Source of the DNA: Sphaerolaimus hirsutus
Lineage: Eukaryota > Nematoda > Chromadorea > Monhysterida > Sphaerolaimidae
Reading direction: 5' to 3'
Assembly (NCBI GenBank): GCA_964036195.1
Contig: OZ038451.1
Coordinates: 24,631,927 to 24,695,926, forward strand
DNA length: 64,000 bases
In this document: positions 33,301-43,006 of the stretch, in pieces
How positions within the stretch are numbered: position 1 is the stretch's first letter
Layout: each line of letters begins with the position of its first letter
Program-made: the position numbers and the translations under genes
The notes under the pieces: model-generated
Told to the model about the DNA's origin: nothing
What the model saw: the letters and a program-made list of their open reading frames with translations, nothing else
Database searches by the model: none

Positions 33301-34922
33301 ATGGTAACATCCAGTGCAAAGCGTGCCGTAAGGCATGTAGCTAGGTATACTTAAAATTAAACGTACCCTTTTGTCATACAGCTGCGGGTCCCTCTTGCGC
33401 AGCATCTTGTAGTAAGGGTCGTCGATGGAATTGTCGTGCAACACAAACTGGTCAATGTACGCTTTGCGCATCAGCAGATACAACAAGCCTGCTCGATTTT
33501 CGTGGATTCGTGTTTTTGATTTGTCAAATTTAAATTACATAAATTCCGATGATAATGTTTAATTTGACTGGCCTCTTTTTCTCAACGTCGCGTCATTTCC
33601 GTTCGTGGATGCTTCTGGTGAGAAATCGCAGAAGCCCTTCAAAGCTTCATTGATATCCAAGTTGATAAGTATATTGTACACTAGAAGGTTTCGTTGACTA
33701 GTGCGCAAAAAGGTTCTCTCATTTCCGGCGCCAACGAAAAGGTGACGTTTTTCCAATTCGAAAGGTGCGCTGACGTAGTCCACTTCGTCGTCGGTGAGGA
33801 AATACTTGCCAAAAATTCGTGACAACGTTGATCTTGTGTCTTCGATGGCGCACTGAAATATATAGTGAGCGTCTTACTTTAATCCATATTTAGCAATGCT
33901 ATGGCATAAACTCATTATCATTGAGTATTGAGTGTCTGCACGACTCAGTGTCTTACTCAATTTATAAAATATGCTAAACGAAATTTTCAAATTTCGCGCA
34001 GGTGCACATTCATAAATTTTTATATTTTGAAATTTTGAGTACCGTTAATTAAAGTTCTGGTGCCAGTTCCGCAAAATGAGAAGTGAAATGGCAAGTGAAT
34101 TGGCAAGTGAAATGGCAAAAGCGAAGAGAAATTACCTTTTATTATTATTTTTTTACTTCGCTTTTGCCAACTCACTTGCCGTTTCACTTCGCTTTTGCCA
34201 TTTCACTTCTCACTTCTCATTTTGCGGAACTGGCAACCGATGTGCAGATCCAGTGTCGAACTTTGCAGTGCATCACTTTAGCTCACTCCTTTCAGTGGTA
34301 GCTCCAGTCGCGTCCTTTCAGCCTCCAGGGCGATCCTCTCAAATGAGCAATAAAACTTCACGAACACCAAACGGCCCACTTGTTCCTTTTCAATGAAAAT
34401 ACCATCTGACACAGCCGCCTGTTCGAAACTGTGCCTGCGACAGTAAAAAAATGTTTTACCGAAAAATTAATGTTGATGCGAGCGTTTTAAATATCAATTG
34501 CACCTGGCTGCGGCGAGGGGCAGGTCTCTGGGGGCAGTCCCAGACCCTGTAAAAACCCTGTAAAGTGTAAAAGACCCTGTAACCACGAACCTTTGGACAT
34601 AAGATTGGGATCCAAAAACATAAGATTAGGATACAATACAGAAATATTTGTAGAAATACGGTATACACATACACGACACTTTACAGGGTATTTTACAAAA
34701 CACATGACATTCTACATGGTCTTTTACAGGACACCTGACATTTCACAGGGTCTGTTCATGACACAACACTTTACAGGATCTTTTACATGACACCTGACAT
34801 TTTACAGGGTATTTTACACTTTACAGGGTTTTTTACAAGGTCTGGGACTGACACCTGGTATCGTATACGAGCACATAATCGACGAATGGCAACGATGTTT
34901 CGTCGGCGGCTGGTCGGGCCAT
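27363..34922 (-). CDS. Anoctamin (TMEM16) calcium-activated channel/scramblase, about 17 exons
   Basis: Exons from the ATG (34922; in-frame TGA upstream): 34855-34922, 34504-34527, 34287-34434, about 33571-33852, 33367-33488, 32881-33014, 32302-32424, 31879-32066, 31306-31476, 30876-31129, 30170-30304, 29547-29794, 29212-29374, 28781-28952, 28296-28528, 27847-28004 and 27363-27429. The product is about 896 aa. Diagnostic segments in order: FVDYVLVYDT (dimerisation domain), IRNYFGEKIALYFAW, LFLEIWKR, RTQSEFNDSLIIKLF..FQFVN..FYIAFF, EEYGEKVVQFGY, FPLAPLLALVLNLIDMRID and ADIGMW. The TM7 (EYxE) and TM8 (D..xxD) calcium ligands are present. The TM6 site reads KFYLDI where NNLFEI is typical. The tail is Lys/Arg-rich. 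The junction between exons 4 and 5 is unresolved: no GT donor in the right phase was found. Several introns are single foldback elements. The subtype is not assigned. Confidence 0.93.
27455..27792. mobile_element. Short mariner-like element in the last anoctamin intron
   Basis: CACTGGTGGAAAATTTAAAT ... ATTTAAATGTACCGCCAGTT. TA precedes the left end; the right flank is changed. It fills most of the intron 27430-27846. Confidence 0.6.
28617..28775. mobile_element. CACTAGTTGACA-type element in an anoctamin intron
   Basis: AATTGACATCGACACCAAAT ... ATTTGGTGTGATGGCAACTAGT is a hairpin directly after the donor of the 28781 exon. A half CCGTATTTGC element abuts it at 28560-28616. Confidence 0.6.
28953..29211 (-). 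mobile_element. Introner-like element in the anoctamin with a CTG instead of CAG 3' end
   Basis: A 259-bp foldback. The 5' end is CTG|GTGACACTCCCGGAACC. The 3' end is CTCCGGGAGTGCCCCCTG|GAAGAGTAC. Exact removal restores FTLEEYGEKVVQFGY, which has the TM7 calcium-ligand pair (ExxE). The nearest AG acceptor in frame (GAAGAG|TAC) would delete two Glu, including the first ligand. Confidence 0.8.
29375..29546 (-). mobile_element. Introner-like element that is exactly an anoctamin intron (29375-29546)
   Basis: A 172-bp foldback: CCCTG|GTGCCAATCCCAGATCC ... GGTCTGGGACTGCACCCAG|GACACACC. The splice completes the Trp codon of NTIAPW and keeps the frame into the next 163-nt exon. Confidence 0.88.
29833..29998 (-). 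mobile_element. Introner-like element inside a larger anoctamin intron
   Basis: The termini GTAGTCCCGCACCCTGTAAA and TTACATGAGGGGGACTGCCCC are diverged copies of the family ends. Splicing at its own ends does not keep the frame. The in-phase solution is donor 30169 and acceptor 29795, which makes it an internal passenger. Confidence 0.65.
31130..31305 (-). mobile_element. Introner-like element in the anoctamin (31.2 kb), also ending CTG
   Basis: A 176-bp foldback: GTGATG|GTGCCCGTCCCAGACCC ... AGTCTGGGACTGCCCCCTG|GTAATCG. Excision at exactly these points keeps the frame (VSDG..NRSSSGHS) into the next TM exon. No in-phase AG acceptor was found in the following 20 bases. Confidence 0.75.
32137..32290. 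mobile_element. CACTAGTTGACA-type element in an anoctamin intron
   Basis: ACACGCTAGTTGACATCTAC ... GTCGATGTCAATTAGCGTGT has near-perfect inverted arms around TCGTCCACTCGTC-like sequence. It fills most of the intron 32067-32301. Confidence 0.65.
32487..32681 (-). mobile_element. Introner-like element, second of a head-to-tail pair
   Basis: On the - strand it runs GTGGCAGTCCCAAGCCC ... GGGCTTGGGACTGCCCCCAG|GTCATTG (195 bp). It begins at the base after the CAG of the neighbouring copy, inside one anoctamin intron (32425-32880). Confidence 0.8.
32682..32853 (-). mobile_element. Introner-like element, first of a head-to-tail pair
   Basis: On the - strand it runs GTGCCACTTCCAGACCC ... GGGTCTGGGAGTACCCTCAG (172 bp), abutting the next copy with no spacer. 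The functional donor of this intron is upstream (CTGAG|GTGAGG at 32880), so this copy is a passenger or an extension of an older intron. Confidence 0.78.
34059..34238. mobile_element. K-subfamily foldback in an anoctamin intron
   Basis: GGTGCCAGTTCCGCAAAATG ... CATTTTGCGGAACTGGCAACC with arms of AAGTGAAATGGCAAG repeats. It lies in the intron 33853-34286 but is shorter than the intron. A related half copy is at about 28098-28216. Confidence 0.65.
34528..34854 (-). mobile_element. Introner-like element that is exactly anoctamin intron 1
   Basis: A 327-bp foldback between FVDYVLVYDT (exon 1) and the 24-nt exon 2. It starts GTGTCAGTCCCAGACC and ends GGTCTGGGACTGCCCCCAG. Internal short repeats of TTTACAGGGT/ACCCTGTAAA form a long imperfect hairpin. 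The phase (2) is kept across the splice. Confidence 0.88.
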
Positions 34923-35349
34923 TCTGTCACCACAGGTTATATCATTGCAGAATTGTCAGTTGTCTCGTATTTACATAGCCATTGTTTTAATTGAGTGCGT
35001 GCACACTTCTGTCGTGATGGATTAGTATTCCTAGTGTGTCCATTGCAGCGAGGAAACTCGACGCTGGGATGATAGTTACCGTGTTCCATTCGTTAGGCCC
35101 CATGGGAGTTTTGGCTAGTTCTCAATAGGATTTTTAGCTGTGTCAAATGCACATTGTGGTAATGGTCGCAGTAATAATCAATTCAAATCTAATAATTCAT
35201 TTTAATGAATTCGTGTACAATTCACACTATTCATCGAGTGTTTAGGGCCATCGAGTGGCAAAATGGCAACTCAGATGGCAAAGTCATTGGATGGCGGTGT
35301 GCCCCTGGTCTGATGCAACTAGTGAGTGACACACAACAAGGGGGCGCTT

Positions 35350-36405
35350 TAGGGCTCGAACTCGACTTGACTCGACTCGTGACTCGAGGGTAAAACAGGG
35401 TATCGACTCGACTCGTCTGACTCGACCGGAAAAATATGGCCCAAACTCGAGACTCGAGGTTTTTGCCCGACTCGACTCGAAATTTTGGCAAATTTCGAGT
35501 CAGGGTTTCCATTGAATAATGTCCAAAAGTATCAATTTGATATGAAATTTGAAGCATATTTTTCAAAAATTTTGCAGGCGAGCGTGCATTTCCACACCAC
35601 ATGTGTGATATATTGTGGATTGGCTTGGCATATGTATTGAATGGTGTTAAAATTTGAATTTCTTATTACCATACAATTCTACATAATGTGCATGTGCACG
35701 CTTTTAGCGCCAGATTTTGGTAAACTCATAAATCGGCTTTGATAAAATGCATTTGTGTTTACTGAAATGAGTTATTCTTAATCCCCATCAACTGCAGTTG
35801 GCAGATACATCATTATGGTAAATTCAAATGGGTTCAAAGCCAATATATGAGTTTACCAAAATCTGGCAGTAAACTAGCGTGTGCAGCGCCACATGTGAAA
35901 CACACACACACCACCTCAAATGCATTGCACAATGTTGGCACTGATCCAAAAAATTTTGTAAAAGATTTTCCATCGCTAGGCCGATTTTATTTTTGCAACT
36001 TTATTTGTAGCAAAATGAGTGATAAAAAGTCCTATTTTTGCTTTATCTTGATATTTAAATGAACTGTTGGCATTTAGACTTCATTAAGTGGGGGTGGAAC
36101 TCATATACACCACCAGACACTCGTTTGCTTGTGGGAAGTTCCCAGATTGATACTCACTTCTGTGTGCTCGATCTAAAACCCAAATGAACCATATATATAA
36201 GTGTGTGTGAAAACATTGGTAGATAAACCAGTATCAAAAATTACTGCAAGGGTCATACCAAAAAGTAACGCATCCGACTCGACTGGAGACTCGAGATTTT
36301 TGCCCGACTCGACTCGACCTTTCACTGGCTCGCCCGACTCGACCGGAAAAAATTTGGGGTTAATACTCGAACTCGAGTTTGAAAAAAATTGAGTTTCGAG
36401 CCCTA
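35350..36405. mobile_element. hAT-like element, TAGGGCTCGAACTCGA type
   Basis: A 1,056-bp element with ends TAGGGCTCGAACTCGACT and TTTCGAGCCCTA and CGACTCGA arrays next to both. The flanks GGGCGCTT and GGGTGCTT match 7/8. A CACTAGTTTAC-type palindrome is nested at about 35700-35893. Confidence 0.78.
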
Positions 36406-37353
36406 GGGTGCTTACTTCATGGAATACGGTAACTGTAGGCACTAAAGTGCATCAGTTATCGAGAATAAGTAGCATTCCACGCTCAGCTTAATAGTACGGT
36501 TGCCAGGCAGCGAACTGAGCTTCAAGCGCAAATGCGCTAACTAGCTACCTAAATACAAAATAAATACAATTGGATCGAGGTCTGTGGACAGGGGCACGAA
36601 ACATTACTGTCGTCCGACTGACTTTCAATTATCAATTCACTTGTTGCATATGTAATGCGACGGTCTTAACCGTCAATGACGCCATTGGACTATGTTCGTT
36701 GGGTTTTTTCGTTCATAGCAACAGTTTTCATAAATACCGTAGAAGGAAATGGCCCTGTGCCATTGCGCATGTAAGCCCATCATGCATGTAGACCCGGCAT
36801 GTATTTAATTACACCTGGCATGATGAAAGTAGGCAATAAAACACATGAAAATCTATAAAAAGTATGAAAGTTAGCGTTATTGGTTGAAAATGTGGCTAAA
36901 ATTGTTCAAAAGCAGTCCAGATAGCTAGATAGCCAAGCAATTTACGGGGGGGGGTTGTTCAGGCGAAAGTGGCCAAAAAAATTGCCTCACGTCACGCGTC
37001 ACGGGTTTACATGCGTAATAGGCTTGAACCAAAGGAAATTTCTCTGCGCGACACTATTTGATTTTTCTCGCCATTTCATTTCGACACAACTTGAGCTATT
37101 CTTTCAACGTGGGATCGACCTCAAATTTTTTTTAACAGATAATAAAAAGCCGGAGCAGTTCGTGTCAGAGTTGTTAAAATTGTAAAGTTAAAACCTATTG
37201 CACGGACATTTTTGACGTGCCAAGTTAGCAGTGCAGCGATATTTACTTTAAATGAGGCTCGCACACATGTGGCCAGTCCAAATATTTCGCTCCTGTAGGT
37301 AGGTGGTATACAACCAAGACATTGTTGTCTCTGGCTGTCAAGCGAGCCTTGTA

Positions 37354-38612
37354 AACTGGTGGACAATATAAATGGAAAATTCACAAAATAACATTTTAAA
37401 AATCACACAAGCAAGCCATCAGGCTGTCACTTAGTGTGAGGGTGCCCCAAAGTATATACTATATATAACCGAAGTGGCACCCCCTCAGGCCACCCTTGTT
37501 GCTGAAAATATTTTTTTTCCACTTTTTTTCTGGTCAATATAAATGGAAAATCCATACAAATTTTTGTTCAGGCCGGAATTTGATTTATTTATAAAATGTG
37601 TTTGGGATGGTTTAGGCCACTGATTTTTTGGGACATATGAGATGGTAACTTCCTGCAACTATTCCACCCCCTCACAACCGACGCAATCCCTACACCAAAA
37701 TTTTGCTGAAGATCAAACCTGAAATATTTTTTTGAACAAAACATATATTGGAACTAATGTGTCTTACACAGCCCCAGGCTTATGATACAGCACATGGTGG
37801 CCAGGACTGGCTTCCTAAGTGTCATGAGCAACATGTGGCTGGTCCTGCACCACATTGTTGCACGAAGATTGCATTTATGGCCATCAGTGGAAATACCACT
37901 GTTCAAAGACAGCATTTCCGTAAAAGCGTGACCGGCCTCTGCAGCATCTGCATGCAAATCATTAAATGCTAGTGCCCATTGAATTCAGGCAACAATTATC
38001 TGTTAAACATATACCAGGGGACAACTGGAAATGTGTCCTGTATTTAGTGTAAATGGGCCAGACAGATGAAGAGGTCATTCCCAGAAAGTGTAAATTTGTG
38101 GTTTTTGCAATCACAATCAAAATGTTTGCACTTATAAAGTTCTTAATATGTTTGAATGTCATGAAGTGGCTGATATCTGCAAATTAGGATGGATTTTTGT
38201 GAGGCAGCAGCAGTGTGGGGACAGCAGCGGGTAAAAATCACCCTGCAACCTATGTGCGGCTCTGAGCGAGCCATTAGTGATTTTTTTTCCATCAAAAAAC
38301 TGCCAGCACAAGCGTATCCAATGCTTGTGTTGGCAGCATGCCAAAAATGGCAGCGCGCTTTCCCGCAGCAATATTCTGTGTGGGATTCCAAAATTTTCCA
38401 TTTATATTGGCCAGAAAAAAAATCGGAAAAAATATATAGAAGGCTGTCACGGCTAACCAGGGGGGTGCTAGGGGGTGCCATTTGGGGACAATGTAAAGAA
38501 ATGTTGGCCCCACATTCACACAAAATTTTAGCTAGATTGGGCTGATCATTTGCACATGAGAATATTTCGAAAATTTATGTAGTCAATTTTCCATTTAAAT
38601 TGTCCACCAGTT
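37354..38612. mobile_element. Tc1/mariner-like non-autonomous element
   Basis: The termini AACTGGTGGACAATATAAAT and ATTTAAATTGTCCACCAGTT are flanked by TA on both sides (37352-53, 38613-14). There is no transposase frame. A shorter relative lies at 27455-27792 in the last anoctamin intron. Confidence 0.65.
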
Positions 38613-38884
38613 TATCAGGCGTGTCAGAATGTTGAGTTTGTGTGGAAGGGGATGGGCGAAAAAAAATAATAAAAATTACTGACTTTTTCAAAGTGCCTAT
38701 ATGTAAAATGCTTTTTACTCACCTGAGTACAGAAAATTTAAAATAGTTTTTTACCCATACTCATGAGCACATGCTAGTAAAATACTTTTTTCCAGGAAAA
38801 TTTAAAATCGCGTACTTTTTCCCAGAAAATGAACTTGGCCACCTGACGCTACACGCCAGACCACCGCAGCTCAGCTATACACTA

Positions 38885-40103
38885 CCGTGCAGAATAGTTG
38901 GGACTTCTCACCCCTAGGAAACAGGAGCCTTTTTGTCCACCACACTTTTGTTGCTTCCCCTTCTTTTGCACCTTGCCCAATTTTGATTCTGTTCAAGTAT
39001 GTTTGGGTTTGGGGATGGGGTTACAACCTGAAAAACAATTTCCTCCAAATAATCCCCCAGTCCCAAGATAAGGGGGCCTTAAAGAAGCACATACAGTTTA
39101 CATGACAATTCTGGCCAGGTGTCTAATGTTAAATAGCTTGGCCATTTCTGGGCCAATTTTGACTGTTCAACATTTAAAATGATCAGGACAACCCATAGAT
39201 TGCATTTTTTATGTCGGATCAGTGATGACTAAATTCCTTATGTCTATTTGACCCAGTTTTTCAACATGACAAATATTTTTTTCTGAACATGCTATCATAG
39301 ACAACAAGGATTCATATAAAACAAAATGAGCTCAATATCCCATTCCAATCAAAAGTTATGGGACTTCAAACTTATTGGTGGCATCTAAATTCCTTATGTT
39401 GATTTTACTGGGGTTTCCAACAAACAAATTTTGTTGTTGTACATGCCAACATATACATTAGACTTAGAGGATTCATTTTGCAGAAAGTTTTTTGTAAATA
39501 TCACTTTCCAATCAAAAGTTATAGCACTGCAAACTTCCATCTTCTTTCCATACAAAATAATTTCACATAACATATTCACAGTTGAGCCAAGTTTTATGGC
39601 CAATAGAGCAAAGCTGAAATTCACACACCAAATAGCCCCACTGACTAGTGTGCCTACCTCCATTTTCCAGTGGATGGCAATGGATGGAAAACTGCAGCTG
39701 AAACAAAAGCATGCCACAGTGTCACATATTCATAACAATATGCTGTTCATGCTTAAACATTCCTTGCCATGCTCACAGTGTGGTGATGCAGGCAGGCAGT
39801 CCCTATATTGAAAAATGTCATTAAAATGAATGTCGGAATTGGATACAGACCATACATTATGATATGGGGTCGATACAGCACAAAATAAGTCCCAACTATT
39901 CTAAACATGAAGAAATTGGGCAAAATTTTTAATACTCACACAAAAAATGCACATAGCAACTCAAGGGGCGGTCATCCCGGGCACATGTAGCCAACCCCCC
40001 AGGATACCCACCTATGGTATCCAAATGTTTTTTGTACATTTGCCATTTTGAAATTTTGGCAACATTAGTCATGCAGCGAAAAAGTCCCAACTTTTCTGCA
40101 CGC
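38885..40103. mobile_element. Tc1/mariner-like non-autonomous element, second family
   Basis: CCGTGCAGAATAGTTGGGAC ... GTCCCAACTTTTCTGCACGC is flanked by TA (38883-84, 40104-05). It is internally diverse and without a recognisable transposase. Confidence 0.65.
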
Positions 40104-42815
40104 TAGCGTATTTATCACCAATGTATAAAAAAGTAATGAACATCTGCGCAGCGAATGCGCTCAAAACCAGTGAATTCAGGCAAGTCCATTCACCCATCCG
40201 TTGAGTTTCATTGCGCGCTCGAGTCGATTGATAATGTGCCGCTGAATAGATAGCTATAAATTCACAGTATTTTTATAAACACAGTATAAACTGGTACTGG
40301 TACTTTTTTCAGAGGAAACGTAAACGTATTTACTCAGTACTCGAAGATACGTATTTGTGAGTAAAAGTAAATACGTTTTAACAACTATATTCGAAACGAC
40401 CACGATTCATATTAGAAACAAACGAGAATAGGCCATTTTCGAATGCTTCATTCAAATTTTAACGAAGTATTAGTAATTACGCTTCGGCAGTGGGCACATC
40501 AGTTGAATGCCTCCATGCGCTGCAACGAAATCTTTTTTTTTGTTGGTGGGAACTTTGACTGACTCACTTTCAATTTCCAATTTCAATTTCCTCACTTTTA
40601 ACTGACAACGGATGTACGCATGACATACACCTAACAAATTGTGAAAAGAAATGCAAAACAAAATGCAAGAAGAAAATAGCAAAGGTGATTATAATAGGTA
40701 TAATAAATAAATATTCGCATGCAACAAGCGTCTGGCATCACCCACGAAATTTCGGAATGAATCAACCGTATAAAATTGGCAAGACAAAAACAAAAAATGG
40801 CAAGTAAAAAATCGTGAACGAACCACCACAGGGCTGACAAAACTACTAAAAAGACCAGAATCAATTATCTGCACCACACACACAGTGTAAATATTTACTT
40901 TTTCAAACATACCTATTTATTTAGTTTTCAGTATCGATTCACTAAGTAAATATGTATTTTCCATTTTTTTTGCGTGAAAGTGCGCAATTTCACATAAAAT
41001 ATACATTGGCGGGTTGTTTTCATTGGTTCTGTAGCAATCTTGATGTAAAAGTCACTATTCTCGGGTTTTAAAGACTATTCCATGTCGAATTTTCGTTTTT
41101 AGGTCCACGAACGTTCTATCAAAAACGGTATATTTACACAACGAGTCAACGAGAATTTTTTTGGCAGAAATCACCTCAAATGCTTTCTGATGGCCATACA
41201 GCCATTGTACGGCTAGGCGCCATGGCGCTTTTCTATCACTACTCGGGAGCTTTTTTAAAAACAACAACGTTTCTTTAAAAACGTTTTCCATCCCCAGGAG
41301 TATATAAAAAAATGGCTACTTCAAAAAAATGAAAAGGTACTCATTTATGAACATATACAACACGCAGAACGCACTTACAAATACCTAAATCAGTATATTT
41401 ATCCAAACAAAAATGATAACTACAGGCAAAACTATTGTGGTATAAATATTCCAGTCACTTTACACCCTGCACGCCCTCCCGCTGGAAGCGTGCCAACTAT
41501 GTTTTACCCATGCGATTTTCATAAAAAGTTGAAAAAAGTCATCTCTGTTAAAGCTATACGTAACTTATTCACAACAATGTTTTTTTGATTTTTTTTATAC
41601 AAAAATAGCTTCAAATACAAATACATGCTTCTTCATCGTTGGCACGCTTCCAACGTGAGACATAAATGAGTGCGCGGACAGAGTATCATGTCCGCCAAGT
41701 ATACATCAGAAACAATACGTTTCAAGTAAAAAATTGGGTTAACAAGATGAAATGCACAAGAAAGATTGCACAACTTTGTCAGTAAAATACATCACGCAAG
41801 AAGCAAAATGACCCGTGTTGAAGACAACTTTCAGCCGTGCTGAAGGCGCTCGATAAGTTCGATCTGCAATAGTGTGAGGGGTTATGTAAGTTGGGAAGCG
41901 GGTGAATGAAGGATGCATCAATATGGATGGCCAGAGTTTGAACAGATCGGTTAGAACTCTCTCTGCAAGTAAACCCGCTCTGCCACTGATTATGACAACT
42001 CTGCAAGTGTATCTTGAACTTTGACCCTCCGAGTGGTTGGATAGATAGCTGAGCGGCCTTCAGGATAGATAATAGCTGAATAATTTTTTTTTTGGGGGGG
42101 GGGGGGTTTGGGGGGTTGTGGTGGTTCGATATGAAGGCTATTTCAGAGTGTAGAAAAAGCTAAGGGAGAAAAATCGCTAAAAGTAGGTGTAAAATAGCTC
42201 AAAATGGGTATACAAGAGCATATAGTACTAAAAATAGCTGAAAATAGGTAAATAGGAACAACAACTAGTATTTTGGAGGTGAAAATGTAAAAAACGTTAT
42301 GAAAAATAGCGATTTTGAGCGAAAATTGAGGTATAGTTTCTCAAAAAGCGCTCCAGATAGGTAGATAGCTGAGCGATTTTTTTTGGGGGGGGGGGGGGGT
42401 TTAGGGGGTAGTAGTCAAAACTTTGCCTTCGGGATAGATAGATAGCTGAGCAGCATCCGGGATAGATAGATATCTGGGCGGTTTGGAGGGGGGTAACTCC
42501 CCCAACACCCCCCCCCATTCGAGACCCCTGACTCTCAATGTATTAACCTTCTATGGTAAGCTTTTTGAGCACTGTTGCATGTCCGATTTCACTTGACGTC
42601 ACAAACATGTGACAAAAGGCGATATACATACATTACGAGTTGACATAAAAATTGATTTTTATAATAATAAAATAACTTAAAATAAAATAAAATGATTCAC
42701 TTATAATGCAATAGCTCCATAGCCATTATGTGGCTATAAAACACATGAAAATGTCAGGGGTCTTGCATATTCGGACCCAAGCGGGAAGGGAGGGTTGCTA
42801 AATATATCCCATAAG

Positions 42816-42976
42816 TAGGGATGGCCGAGGGTTTCTTTCAAAGGTTTTTCTAAAGCGTTGTTTGAAAATACCGGATCATCGAAACCGTTTTTTTTTGTAA
42901 AACAACCCTCTTTTTGAAATAACGTTGCTTTTTTAAAACGCCAGCTCGTTGAAAAAACCTTTTACGGCCATCCCTA
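42816..42976. mobile_element. hAT-like MITE 30 bp downstream of the C1GALT1 stop
   Basis: TAGGGATGGCCGAGGG ... TTTTACGGCCATCCCTA, flanked by CCCATAAG and CCCATAAC (7/8). It lies in the presumed 3' UTR of C1GALT1. Confidence 0.78.
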
Positions 42977-43006
42977 CCCATAACACTGCAACCCCACCTG
43001 AGCTAT

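Larger units (their letters stand above)
34923..43006. other. Gene-poor interval between the anoctamin start and the C1GALT1 end
   Basis: 8 kb with no supported exon. It holds the elements at 35350, 37354, 38885 and 42816, diverged fragments (36757-36822 GCATGTAGACCC repeats; 40290-40388 and 42030-42530 element pieces) and unique AT-rich sequence. The anoctamin promoter should lie just right of 34922. No TATA box is evident. Confidence 0.6.

Noticed and set aside
40470-40910. Overlapping hydrophobic open frames (-) suggesting a membrane protein
   Set aside because: AT-rich frames in alternate phases, with no conserved motif or matching splice sites.
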